Positions 16,600 to 25,631 of a stretch of DNA of 64,000 nucleotides are shown one piece after another (within the stretch, counting starts at the first letter, position 1; each line of letters starts with the position of its first letter). Location: NCBI RefSeq assembly GCF_013141765.1, contig NZ_WHOD01000079.1:1-64000 (forward strand), read 5' to 3'. The notes under the pieces are model-generated. The model was not told the origin of the DNA. It worked only from the letters and a program-made list of their open reading frames with translations, and made no database searches. Both the position numbers and the translations under genes were made by a program. This stretch comes from Paenibacillus foliorum (GTDB taxonomy: Bacteria; Bacillota; Bacilli; Paenibacillales; NBRC-103111).

Positions 16600-18129
16600 A
16601 TGAAGGCTGTAAAAAGACATACAAGAGGACTTGCGTTTCTAAGCACTCTCACTATGGTGACCGTTCTTGTTGCCGGTTGTGCGGGCAAGGAAAAGGAGAA
16701 TACCTCCGGTTCTGCACCGAATGAGGCGCAGCAACCGCTTAAGCTGAGTATCATGGCCACCTATTACACACCACAGCCGCCTAATTCTCAGAATGAGGCG
16801 TGGAAGAAGCTTCAGGAGCTGACGAATTCATCCATCGATATGACTTGGGTGCCTCGTTCGGCTTTTGATGACAAAGTCAGTGTATCGATTGCTTCTAATG
16901 ATTTACCGAAAGTGATGCTGGCGCTCAAGTATAATGCCGCACCACTGGTGAATGCGATCAAGTCAGGTGTGTTCTGGGAAATCGGACCTTATCTTAAGGA
17001 TTATAAGAATTTAAATGCTATGAATGCGATTCAGTTCAACAGCACGAAGGTGGAGGGCAAGGTTTATGGGCTGTACCGGCCTAGACCGATCTCTCGGCAC
17101 GGTATTCTTTTCCGTAAAGATTGGCTTGCGAATGTGGGCTTACAGGAACCGAAAACTCCTGATGAATTATACAACGTTATGAAAGCCTTTACACTTAATG
17201 ACCCTGACCGCAATGGAAAGAACGATACGCTCGGCATGGCTGAGTATAAAGACATCGAAGCTTATTTGATGCCTCATATGGCTGCGTTGTTTGGCGCTCC
17301 GAACAAGTGGAAAGAAGAGGGCGGCAAATTTACAGCTGAATTCATGGCTAAGGAATACTTGGATGCTATGAAATTCATCAAACGGCTGTATGACGAAAAA
17401 CTGATGAACCAGGATTTTGTCGTGACAGAGGAGCTGCAGCGAAGCACTATGTTCTACCAGGGCAAAACGGGAATAGTGCTTGGCAATGCGGACGGTGCTG
17501 GTTCACTGCAAAACGAAATCCGCAAAAATCTTCCGGATGCCAAGGTAGAGCTTATGGGCAATCTTGCAGGTCCGAAGGGTGAGCGGAATATGGCACAGCA
17601 AGGGTATACGGGAGTGTATTTATTTCCTAAATCATCTGTGAAGACGGAAGCAGAGCTGAAGCGCATCCTTGGCTTCTTTGACAGGCTTCTTGAACCGGAT
17701 GCAGTCAATTTGCTCGCATGGGGGATGGAAGGCAAGCAGTATAAGCTGACCGATGGGCTAGTAGAGAAAATCGTTGACGCTGATAAGTTTACCAACGATG
17801 TTCTAGGTCTGGATGAACTGCGGATCGATGATAAAGTCAAGGAATTGCCGGTCAAAGGTGAGGAAGAGATCGTCAAAAAGGCGAAAAAAGTGATGCAGGA
17901 TAATGTGAAGCTGGCTGTTCTTAATCCATCATTAGGTCTGGAATCGGAAACCTTGGTTCAGAAAGGCTCTGATTTGAATAAAATTATCAATGATGCCAAA
18001 ATCAAATTTATTACTGGCAAATTGGATGAGGCTGGCTGGAACAAAGCAATCGAGGACTGGACTAAAGCTGGCGGGGATAAAGTAATGACCGAATTGGCTG
18101 CAAGCTTCACGGCTTCGAAACCAAAATAA
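16600..18129 (+). CDS. Extracellular sugar-binding lipoprotein (family 1 solute-binding protein)
   Basis: The N-terminus has a basic start, a hydrophobic core and the lipobox VAGC, so the mature protein is lipid-anchored outside the membrane. Behind it comes a family 1 solute-binding protein of 509 residues, LplA-like in size, with the segments PLVNAIKSGVFWEIGPYLKD and FRKDWLANVGLQEPKTPDELY typical of this group. It should deliver an oligosaccharide to the two upstream permeases. An AGGTAGG-like site precedes the ATG. The gap of 62 bp after the permeases has no terminator, so it is likely co-transcribed with them. Confidence 0.9.
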   Translation: MKAVKRHTRGLAFLSTLTMVTVLVAGCAGKEKENTSGSAPNEAQQPLKLSIMATYYTPQPPNSQNEAWKKLQELTNSSIDMTWVPRSAFDDKVSVSIASNDLPKVMLALKYNAAPLVNAIKSGVFWEIGPYLKDYKNLNAMNAIQFNSTKVEGKVYGLYRPRPISRHGILFRKDWLANVGLQEPKTPDELYNVMKAFTLNDPDRNGKNDTLGMAEYKDIEAYLMPHMAALFGAPNKWKEEGGKFTAEFMAKEYLDAMKFIKRLYDEKLMNQDFVVTEELQRSTMFYQGKTGIVLGNADGAGSLQNEIRKNLPDAKVELMGNLAGPKGERNMAQQGYTGVYLFPKSSVKTEAELKRILGFFDRLLEPDAVNLLAWGMEGKQYKLTDGLVEKIVDADKFTNDVLGLDELRIDDKVKELPVKGEEEIVKKAKKVMQDNVKLAVLNPSLGLESETLVQKGSDLNKIINDAKIKFITGKLDEAGWNKAIEDWTKAGGDKVMTELAASFTASKPK

Positions 18130-18174
18130 TTGGCTCAGAAATAAATGAATGAAGCCTGCTGGCAGGAGGTCGAC

Positions 18175-20460
18175 ATGAAAAACCATCGAATCAATTACTT
18201 CAAAAAGCTCGTTCTCTTTTGCATCTGTATAGGGATTGTACCGGTTATTACTCTCGGGTATTTTTCCTATGCGAAGTCATCCGCCCTCTTGTTGGAGAAG
18301 GCTAATAGAAGTAATGCCGAGATGGTGGAGCAAGCAAGGCTCCGGTTCGAACAGAAGCTGAAAATGGTGGATAATACCCAAACGCAATTTATTAGCTCGT
18401 CTGCCGTCAACATGGCGATGGATAAAAAGCTGGACAGTGACAACTACTTGTTGTACGAGGAATTGATCCAGTCGATATACAGGCTGCAAACCTATGAATT
18501 TGGATTGTCAGAGGTGTATCTTGCGAACCTGAATCAGGATTGGATCTTGGATAGTGCAGGGAGGAGGACGTTTGCACAGCATAGTCTTTCCGGCTCCTTT
18601 ATGGAGTATGCCGCAGTGCGGAAGGCTTCCTTCTGGACGACCTTGAAATCACCTTTATTTGAAGAAAGCAATCCTTTGAAATGGAACATGGTGCTAGTCA
18701 AAAAGATTCCCATTAATTCTATCCGGCCTCTAGGGTTATTGGTCGCCGTATTACCGAGCGTCGAGCTTAATAAGATGGTTCCGCAGAGAAGTGAGCCTGG
18801 CGATTTTTATGTCCTCGATGATAAGCAGCAGGTAATCGCGGCTGGTAATCCGGAGCAGGTTGGCCTCAACCTGTCAAACGATCCGTTCACGGTCAGAATT
18901 GAGCAAGACAACCTGGAAGCTAATCAGTTTCAATTGGATATCCATAACGAGCCTTACAGCATTACTTATCGGAAATCGAATTATAACGATTGGATTTATG
19001 TTACAAAGGTTCATATCGAAGACATCACTAAGGAATCAAGAGCGATAGGTTGGGTAACTGTAGCCATTTGTCTGGGCTTGCTTGCACTTATTCTGGTCTT
19101 GTCACTTCAAGGCTCCCGTAAGCTATATCTTCCAATCCGTAAGCTGTACGATATTGTATTGAAATCCCCTGAGATGCCGAACTTGTCTGCAAAAAGCGAT
19201 GAATTATATTGGATTGAGAGAAGGATGAAAGTCCTGCTTGGCAATGAAGCCCATATGACGCAGCAGCTGCGGGATTTTTTCGTACACAAATTGCTACAGG
19301 GTGCAGTGAGCGTAAGTGAAATTTCAGATCGGATCCACTCCAGAGAACTGGATACATGGAGGCAACTGCGAGTCGTTTGCTTGCGTATCGATACTCTTGA
19401 AGGTTCTAAGTATACAGAGATGGATAAGGATTTGCTTCTTTTTGCCATCAACAACATGGTGGGTGAGCTGGCGCCTGCAAGGATGCGACTAAATCCGGTT
19501 GTCATTAATGAGTTTCAAGTTACGATCCTAGGCAGCAATACTGATCTTCCAGACGAATCGAAGGCGGAGACGTATGCGCTGGCGCGGAATATTCAAGAAG
19601 CGGTCAGGGATTTTTTGAAACTGCCGATCAGCATAGGTATCAGCTGTTTATTTACAGACCCTATTGATGCTCCCCGTGCCTTCCAAGAAGCGAAAGAGGC
19701 GTTAGCCTACGGTATTCGTCTAGGAGACGAATCGATCCTGTTCCTTGAGGATATGTACGATCAAAGTATACCCGATTACATGACATTTCCTCAGCAAATC
19801 GTCAGGGAGCTTACCGATCATATCAAGCTGCTGAACGAAAAAAATGCTTTTCATTTGTTAGATGAGTTCATGATGGTGGTCACTGCCAGGAATATTAGTC
19901 ACCAGGAATTCCAGTTGTACCTGCTTCGGCTCTTGAGTGATCTTCTGCGCCTGTATCAGGACCTCGGTGGAAATTTGCAAGATATTGCGCCCAATGAGAA
20001 GTCCGTGATCAACGAGCTGTTCATGCTGAAGTCTGCTAAGGAAATCGTTGTTTGGTTTCAATCGTCCATGATCAAGCCTATTATCGTGTTCATCGAGAAA
20101 CGCAGAGATATCCAGTATACGAGAATTTCGGATATGGTAATGGACATCATACATCGTGAATATAGTACAGCATTGTCACTTGAAATATGCGGTATTCGTT
20201 TGAATTATCATCCTGAGTATGTCGGTCGCGTATTCCGTAAGGAAACAGGCTTCGCCTTTGGTGATTACTTGTCCCGATACCGCTTGCATATTGCCAAGCA
20301 GTTTTTGGTTGAGACGAATATGACGGTAACCGAGATATCAGAAAAGCTTATGTACAATAAGCCGCAAAATTTCATTCGTTATTTCCGCAAATTGGAAGGA
20401 GTTACACCAGGGCAATTCCGAGAGTCATTCCATGCGAAAAACAAAGAAATTTCCTCCTGA
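18175..20460 (+). CDS. Membrane-bound AraC-family regulator with extracellular sensor domain
   Basis: The protein is 762 residues long. A first helix (about 11-31) and a second (about 290-312, starting IGWVTVAICLGLLALIL) enclose an extracellular sensor of about 250 residues. A cytoplasmic middle part leads to a C-terminal AraC-type DNA-binding domain with HPEYVGRVFRKETGFAFGDY and RLHIAKQFLVETNMTVTEIS. Regulators of this build sit beside LplABC-type importers in Paenibacillus and Bacillus and activate them when the sugar is present outside. The start at ATG 18175 has AGGAGG five bases before it; the open frame begins upstream at 18145 but without a site. It lies in the same run as the transporter it probably controls. 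Confidence 0.88.
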   Translation: MKNHRINYFKKLVLFCICIGIVPVITLGYFSYAKSSALLLEKANRSNAEMVEQARLRFEQKLKMVDNTQTQFISSSAVNMAMDKKLDSDNYLLYEELIQSIYRLQTYEFGLSEVYLANLNQDWILDSAGRRTFAQHSLSGSFMEYAAVRKASFWTTLKSPLFEESNPLKWNMVLVKKIPINSIRPLGLLVAVLPSVELNKMVPQRSEPGDFYVLDDKQQVIAAGNPEQVGLNLSNDPFTVRIEQDNLEANQFQLDIHNEPYSITYRKSNYNDWIYVTKVHIEDITKESRAIGWVTVAICLGLLALILVLSLQGSRKLYLPIRKLYDIVLKSPEMPNLSAKSDELYWIERRMKVLLGNEAHMTQQLRDFFVHKLLQGAVSVSEISDRIHSRELDTWRQLRVVCLRIDTLEGSKYTEMDKDLLLFAINNMVGELAPARMRLNPVVINEFQVTILGSNTDLPDESKAETYALARNIQEAVRDFLKLPISIGISCLFTDPIDAPRAFQEAKEALAYGIRLGDESILFLEDMYDQSIPDYMTFPQQIVRELTDHIKLLNEKNAFHLLDEFMMVVTARNISHQEFQLYLLRLLSDLLRLYQDLGGNLQDIAPNEKSVINELFMLKSAKEIVVWFQSSMIKPIIVFIEKRRDIQYTRISDMVMDIIHREYSTALSLEICGIRLNYHPEYVGRVFRKETGFAFGDYLSRYRLHIAKQFLVETNMTVTEISEKLMYNKPQNFIRYFRKLEGVTPGQFRESFHAKNKEISS

Positions 20461-20477
20461 AAGGGGTTTGGTCATTT

Positions 20478-21521
20478 ATGATCGGGATGCGTTCATTTCT
20501 AGACAGCCATACTGGCAATGCGATTAAAGCAATCGGGCAGAAGGGGACTGATACAGGACATTTCTATTACACGGCTATGACGTGGATGTCCGATAGCCGC
20601 CATCTTATTGCAAGTGCACAAATGGATGGAGATAAGAAATGTCAATATGTTCGGGTTGATACAGAAACAGGTGAATCCACTGTGCTTGTTGGCAGTGGAG
20701 AGTGGGCAGGAGGCATCGTTTCCCCTGATGACAATTTGTATTATTTGGATGGACCCACGATTCAAGCGATAGATTTAAAAACATTGGATACTTGGACCGT
20801 ATGTACACTTGAGCATGGAAACCGGTTTTACGAACCGCTTTCCGTTTCCAACGATGGCAGGATATTGGGGGTATACTGGCTTGAAGGTGATCAATGGATG
20901 ATTGGAACCGTTGATGTGGCTTCGGGTAAGGTGACCCATGCGATAGCGCCTAAATTCGAACGACCGTACGAGGTAGCTAATCATGCGATGATTAACCCGG
21001 TGTACGACAATCTCGTGTTCTTTGCACATGAGGGAAAGACGGAACATATTTCAGACCGATTGTGGGTTCTCGATACTGAGAAAGGCCTGACGAACAATAT
21101 TTATAAACAGCAGAAGCTCGCAGACGATACGAATGGTGAATATGTAGGGCATGAGATGTGGGCTAACAATGGAGAAGGAATTTATTTGGTTAAATACACC
21201 TCAAGTCCCCTTAAGCCGGCAGGTGTTTACTATGCGGATAAATGGGGAAATGGCAAGGAATACATTAACGGTGATTATGCTTATTGGCATGCTGCTCCAA
21301 GTCCAGATGGAAGATGGGTCGTAGCCGACACACATGAGCAGCCTACAAAGATTGTACTGATCGATTTGCAGGATAAATCCTCGAAGCTGCTGTGCGAACA
21401 GCCGATGTGGTGGAGTCATCCGGGACATCCGCATCCTTCATTTAGTCCCGATAGCCGTAAAGTTACTTTTACTTTTGCTGATGAAGATAATCATTTGTGG
21501 ATAGGCAATATAGAAATTTAA
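20478..21521 (+). CDS. Beta-propeller protein similar to oligogalacturonate lyase (PL22-like)
   Basis: This 347-residue protein has no signal peptide and consists of repeating beta-propeller blades of PD40/WD40-like type (for example SPDGRWVVADTHE and SFSPDSRKVTFTF). The stretch HPGHPHPSFSPDSRK resembles the His-rich metal-binding end of PL22 oligogalacturonate lyases, which cleave short pectic chains in the cytoplasm. The homology is partial, and some relatives are annotated only as propeller proteins, so lyase activity is a hypothesis. It is placed between the sensor regulator and the alpha-mannosidase, and its lack of export fits work on imported oligosaccharides. The start at ATG 20478 has AAAGGGG upstream; ATG 20487 is possible. 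Confidence 0.7.
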   Translation: MIGMRSFLDSHTGNAIKAIGQKGTDTGHFYYTAMTWMSDSRHLIASAQMDGDKKCQYVRVDTETGESTVLVGSGEWAGGIVSPDDNLYYLDGPTIQAIDLKTLDTWTVCTLEHGNRFYEPLSVSNDGRILGVYWLEGDQWMIGTVDVASGKVTHAIAPKFERPYEVANHAMINPVYDNLVFFAHEGKTEHISDRLWVLDTEKGLTNNIYKQQKLADDTNGEYVGHEMWANNGEGIYLVKYTSSPLKPAGVYYADKWGNGKEYINGDYAYWHAAPSPDGRWVVADTHEQPTKIVLIDLQDKSSKLLCEQPMWWSHPGHPHPSFSPDSRKVTFTFADEDNHLWIGNIEI

Positions 21522-21560
21522 GTGTTCTATGCATGGAGAGAAAAAGGAGCGAATGTTTCA

Positions 21561-24170
21561 ATGAAAACAGTCGAAGATCAACGATGGCAGCTATCCAACG
21601 GAAGTGGTGAGCAGCTTGCTTCTGCTGGTTCATTGTCGGGTGAAGCTTATACGCCTGTCGTACACATGATTGGCAATGGGCATCTGGATCCGGTATGGCT
21701 GTGGCAATGGCAGGAGGGCTATGCGGAAACAAAAGCAACGTTCCGTTCGGCTCTGGATCGGATGAACGAGTTCCCAGAGTTCGTGTTTACGTGTGCGGGA
21801 GCCGCTAGCTATAAATGGATAGAAGAAAATGATCCGAGCATGTTTGCAGAAATGAAGGAACGGATTGCCGAAGGCCGATGGGTAGTTGTTGGGGGCTGGT
21901 GGGTTCAGCCGGATTGCAACATTCCTTCTGGGGAATCATTCGCCAGGCACTCTCTTTACGGTCAGCGTTACTTCCTGCAACGGTTCGGGCTGACAGCTAA
22001 GGTGGGGTATAACGTCGATTCCTTCGGTCATCATGCGATGCTCCCACAAATTTTGAAGCTGAGCGGTATGGATTATTACGTATTTATGCGACCAGAGAAA
22101 AACGAGAAGAGCCTGCCAATGAACCTGTTCTGGTGGGAGAGTGCTGACGGCAGCCGGGTAATGGCCTATCGTATTCCCGAAGGCTATTGTACTCACCAAT
22201 TCGAGACCTCGGAACCGAAAATAGATGCCGTAAAGAAGATAGCTGAGGAACAACGTACGGATCAGATGTGTTTTTACGGTGTTGGTAATCATGGCGGCGG
22301 GCCGACGATTGCTAATTTACAGGAAATTCGTGCGGCACGAGAGAAGGCAGGACAGGAAGCGATCGTGTTGAGCTCGCCTAACGCTTATTTTGAACGGATG
22401 AAGGTGTATGGTTCTTCTCTGCCTGTGGTGGCGGACGAATTGCAGCATCATGCCAGCGGCTGCTATTCGACGCATTCCGAGACGAAGGCGAGCAACCGCA
22501 AGGCTGAGCACAGGCTGCTGACAGCGGAGAAGCTATCAGCGGCAGCCCATCGTTTGCTCGAGCTACCTTATGATGCGGCGCCATTCAGGATGGCGTGGGA
22601 ATGCGTCATGTTCAATCAATTCCACGATATTATGGGCGGCTGCAGCATCAAGGAAGCTTATGCTGATGCACGTGAGTCGTATGGATATGCACTCCATATC
22701 GGGGCGGTATCCATGAACGCAGCCATGCAAAAAATTTCATGGTCCATCGATACGATGCGTCCTGGAATTTCATCGCTGGATAAGAATAAAGATCGGACGC
22801 TGTGGGAGCAAGCCGATCAAGGTATTCCGGTTGTTGTATTCAATCCGTTGTCATGGGAAGTGACCGCTCCTGTAGCGGTGACGCAGCAAATGAAGGGGAT
22901 TACCGATGAAGCGGGTATTCCCGTTGACATCCAGCTAGTTCGCTCTTCTAAAACGAACGGCGGCGATAAATACGATACGCTATTCGTAGGTAAAATTCCG
23001 GCAATGGGTTACCGAGTCTATTGGATATTTCGTCACAAGTCGTTTGAAGTAGCAGTACCGGACACAACTGCTTTAGTTAGTGAGCCTGTTCATTCTGATT
23101 CACTAAGGGTCACATCCTCTTCAATCGAAAATGATTGGGTCAGATTGGAGGTCGAACTGCATACCGGGTATATAAAGAGCTTATTTGATAAACGCAGCGG
23201 CATTGAAATGATAGACGGACGGGGAGCAGTGCCGATCGTTATCGACGAGCACGACTGTGATACATGGGGGCATGGCAAGCTGGAATTCCGCAATGAGATC
23301 GGCCGGTTTACAGATGCCCAGGTACAGCTTATCGAGTCGGGTCCAGTACGTGCTACACTGCGGGTAACAAGCCGTTATGGGCAGTCGTTGTTGCGTCAGG
23401 ATTATACCCTGTATCAGGACAGTGCTGATGTTTCAGTAAGGGTGAAATTGGATTGGCATGAGAAGCATAAGATGCTGAAGCTGTCATTCCCAGTACGTGT
23501 TGACGAACCCAAAGCGACTTATGAAATACCATACGGTCATCTGGAACGTCCAGTGAACGGAGAGGAGGAGCCAGGCCAGCAATGGGTTGATGTAACGGGT
23601 ATTGTACACGGAAGCGTCTCCGATGCAAACTCATCCGACCATCGTACATATGGACTATCACTATTGAACGATAGCAAATACAGCTTTGACGTCAAAGGCA
23701 ATGATCTGCGCATGACGATTGTACGGGGCGCGATATTCGCCGATCATTACGGACAACGAGACGATATGTGCGAGTATATGGATCAGGGTGTGCAGGAGTT
23801 TGCTTATACGCTCGTCCCTCACGCGGGCTCGTGGCAGGAGGCCGGGATTGTACGTAAAGCTTATGAGCTTAACGTTCCACTGATTCATATCGTAGAAACC
23901 TACCACAAAGGAAGTTTGCCGCAAAGCTATTGTGGAATCCACTTATCATCGCAGCAAGTCGTAGCCACTGCTTTCAAAAGGGCTGAGGATGGGGATGGGT
24001 ACATTTTGCGCTGCTACGAGACGAGCGGACATGAGACGGAGACGACGTTGGACATTCCGATGTTGAATCGGACGTGGACGGCACAGTTTGGGCGATGCGA
24101 AATCAAAACCTTTAAAATTCCAGATCAGACAGAGCTCCCAATAGTTGAGACGAATTTACTTGAATGGTAA
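21561..24170 (+). CDS. Alpha-mannosidase, glycoside hydrolase family 38
   Basis: Cytoplasmic GH38 enzyme of 869 residues that removes alpha-linked mannose. The zinc site is formed by H41 and D43 in NGHLDPVW, the nucleophile D153 in YNVDSFGH and H355 in FNQFHDIMGG, all present. The C-terminal beta domains (from about residue 420) are complete. The start is ATG 21561, with AAAAAGGAG upstream; the frame is open from 21522 but that GTG directly follows the preceding stop. It closes the locus of importer, regulator and PL22-like protein. Together these point to uptake and intracellular breakdown of a mannose-containing oligosaccharide, which is inference from context. Confidence 0.92.
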   Translation: MKTVEDQRWQLSNGSGEQLASAGSLSGEAYTPVVHMIGNGHLDPVWLWQWQEGYAETKATFRSALDRMNEFPEFVFTCAGAASYKWIEENDPSMFAEMKERIAEGRWVVVGGWWVQPDCNIPSGESFARHSLYGQRYFLQRFGLTAKVGYNVDSFGHHAMLPQILKLSGMDYYVFMRPEKNEKSLPMNLFWWESADGSRVMAYRIPEGYCTHQFETSEPKIDAVKKIAEEQRTDQMCFYGVGNHGGGPTIANLQEIRAAREKAGQEAIVLSSPNAYFERMKVYGSSLPVVADELQHHASGCYSTHSETKASNRKAEHRLLTAEKLSAAAHRLLELPYDAAPFRMAWECVMFNQFHDIMGGCSIKEAYADARESYGYALHIGAVSMNAAMQKISWSIDTMRPGISSLDKNKDRTLWEQADQGIPVVVFNPLSWEVTAPVAVTQQMKGITDEAGIPVDIQLVRSSKTNGGDKYDTLFVGKIPAMGYRVYWIFRHKSFEVAVPDTTALVSEPVHSDSLRVTSSSIENDWVRLEVELHTGYIKSLFDKRSGIEMIDGRGAVPIVIDEHDCDTWGHGKLEFRNEIGRFTDAQVQLIESGPVRATLRVTSRYGQSLLRQDYTLYQDSADVSVRVKLDWHEKHKMLKLSFPVRVDEPKATYEIPYGHLERPVNGEEEPGQQWVDVTGIVHGSVSDANSSDHRTYGLSLLNDSKYSFDVKGNDLRMTIVRGAIFADHYGQRDDMCEYMDQGVQEFAYTLVPHAGSWQEAGIVRKAYELNVPLIHIVETYHKGSLPQSYCGIHLSSQQVVATAFKRAEDGDGYILRCYETSGHETETTLDIPMLNRTWTAQFGRCEIKTFKIPDQTELPIVETNLLEW

Positions 24171-24473
24171 GGAGTCTTTGCTCGCTGCCTCGTCCCCTCA
24201 TGTCATCCGGCTTGCTATACAACTGCTCGTCTTAAAATTTTTGATTGTGAACAGGAAAATTTATACTCATAGGAATTCGAATACCTTTATTGGATAGTTA
24301 TTTCGATTAATAACTAAGTCCATTTTGGGGTTTCGAATTCTTTTTATATAAAAAGAAGCTGCTTAGAATGAAATAATATTTTGTCGAATGGATTGACAAA
24401 GGAAATAATATTACTTACACTAATTTTGAAGATATTGGTTAAATATGAATTGTTGGTAAAGGGAGGAATCTTC
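24171..24473 (+). promoter_or_regulatory. Promoter and candidate operator of the cell-wall-fragment operon
   Basis: A -35 TTGACA (24393-24398) and a -10 TACACT (24416-24421) are 17 bp apart. The 11-mer GAAATAATATT occurs twice, at 24370-24380 and 24402-24412, exactly 32 bp (three helical turns) apart; the second copy lies between -35 and -10. That is where a repressor would act, and the RpiR/MurR-type regulator at the end of the operon is the natural candidate. Transcription would start near 24428, downstream of the upstream open frame, so the first gene must begin later, at about 24474. Confidence 0.55.
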
Positions 24474-25631
24474 ATCCGGCGCTTCATAGTCATCCTTGTT
24501 ATGTTTTTAACAGTAGGTGCTTTTGATTCAGTCAGAGGGATTCTAACTAACCACATGGGTGCAGCTTACTCCTTAGATCTGGCGCAACTTGGAACATTAT
24601 TAGCAGCAGCCCCCGCAGGATATCTTTTTTCGGGCCCTATTGTCGGATGGATCATCGACAAAATAGGGGCAAAGCACTCCCTTCAGGCAGCAATTATCCT
24701 CTTATTCACCTCTCTAATTGGACTTGTTACGATTCCAAACTATTTCTTTTTAGTCTTTTTATTTTTTGTTAGCGGATTCTCGAAAGGCGCCTTGGAAACA
24801 TCGCTGAATTATGTAACATCGTTGTGGTTTATACAGTATAGGGCGCGGTTTCTTGGGTTTGTGCACGCAGGATATGGGCTGGGGGCTTTCTTGTTTCCGA
24901 TGTTAACCGGGTTCCTTTTCTTACAGGGTTTAGAATGGCGTGGAATATATGGGATATTCCTAGTGATCTTTTTGATATCCTTCTTAATGCTATTTTTATT
25001 TAAAACGGAGAAAAGTGAACGACAAGTAACGGAGCCAACCAAAGTAAAAGAAATTCTAAAAAGCAAGCGCTTACAACTTTTGGTTGCGGCAACCATGTTT
25101 TATGTGGGGGCTGAGGTTGGTTTCTTGAGCTGGCTTCCGTATTATCTTCCCCATATTAAAGCCGTAGCCGAGGATATCGTTCCGTATTACATAGGTGCAT
25201 TTTTTATATTGATGATGGCAGGACGATTTTTTGGGGGCTTTATAGCAGATCGGATTGGTTACGAGTTAGCTATTATGATAGGGGCTGGCTTGGGTGGGAT
25301 CCTAATGTTGGCTGCACAGCTTGGATCAAGCGATTTGGGTTGGATGTTTTCTTTAATCGGATTGTTCTTCTCCCTTATTTTTCCTACCTTTGTTGCTATG
25401 GCTTCGAGAGATTTTAACAAATCATCAGGTACAGTTATTGGTTATTTGACTTCAGCCGCGGGTATTGGAGCGACGACTACCTCATGGCTTATGGGGATTC
25501 TTGGCAAGTGGTACGGTTTTCAGTTCGCTTTTATCATCCCTGTTGTTTTTACTGCCTTACTCATTATTGTAGTGGCATGGCTTTATACTATAAATCGTCA
25601 AACAAGGGGGCTAAGCGATGGAAGCAAGTAG
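24474..25631 (+). CDS. MFS transporter
   Basis: A twelve-helix major facilitator carrier of the simple type, with the A-motif-like loop GWIIDKIGAKHS after helix 2 and GGFIADRIGYE in the second half. There is no family signature that reveals the substrate. The frame is open from TTG 24381, but the promoter would start transcription near 24428, and the strong site GGGAGG (24461-24466) is spaced for ATC 24474, directly before the basic RRF that starts helix 1. No ATG, GTG or TTG fits that site. The gene overlaps anmK by 14 bp. Given the neighbours it could carry anhydro-MurNAc or a muropeptide, playing the part that AmpG has in Gram-negatives; that role is inference. Confidence 0.8.
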   Translation: MRRFIVILVMFLTVGAFDSVRGILTNHMGAAYSLDLAQLGTLLAAAPAGYLFSGPIVGWIIDKIGAKHSLQAAIILLFTSLIGLVTIPNYFFLVFLFFVSGFSKGALETSLNYVTSLWFIQYRARFLGFVHAGYGLGAFLFPMLTGFLFLQGLEWRGIYGIFLVIFLISFLMLFLFKTEKSERQVTEPTKVKEILKSKRLQLLVAATMFYVGAEVGFLSWLPYYLPHIKAVAEDIVPYYIGAFFILMMAGRFFGGFIADRIGYELAIMIGAGLGGILMLAAQLGSSDLGWMFSLIGLFFSLIFPTFVAMASRDFNKSSGTVIGYLTSAAGIGATTTSWLMGILGKWYGFQFAFIIPVVFTALLIIVVAWLYTINRQTRGLSDGSK

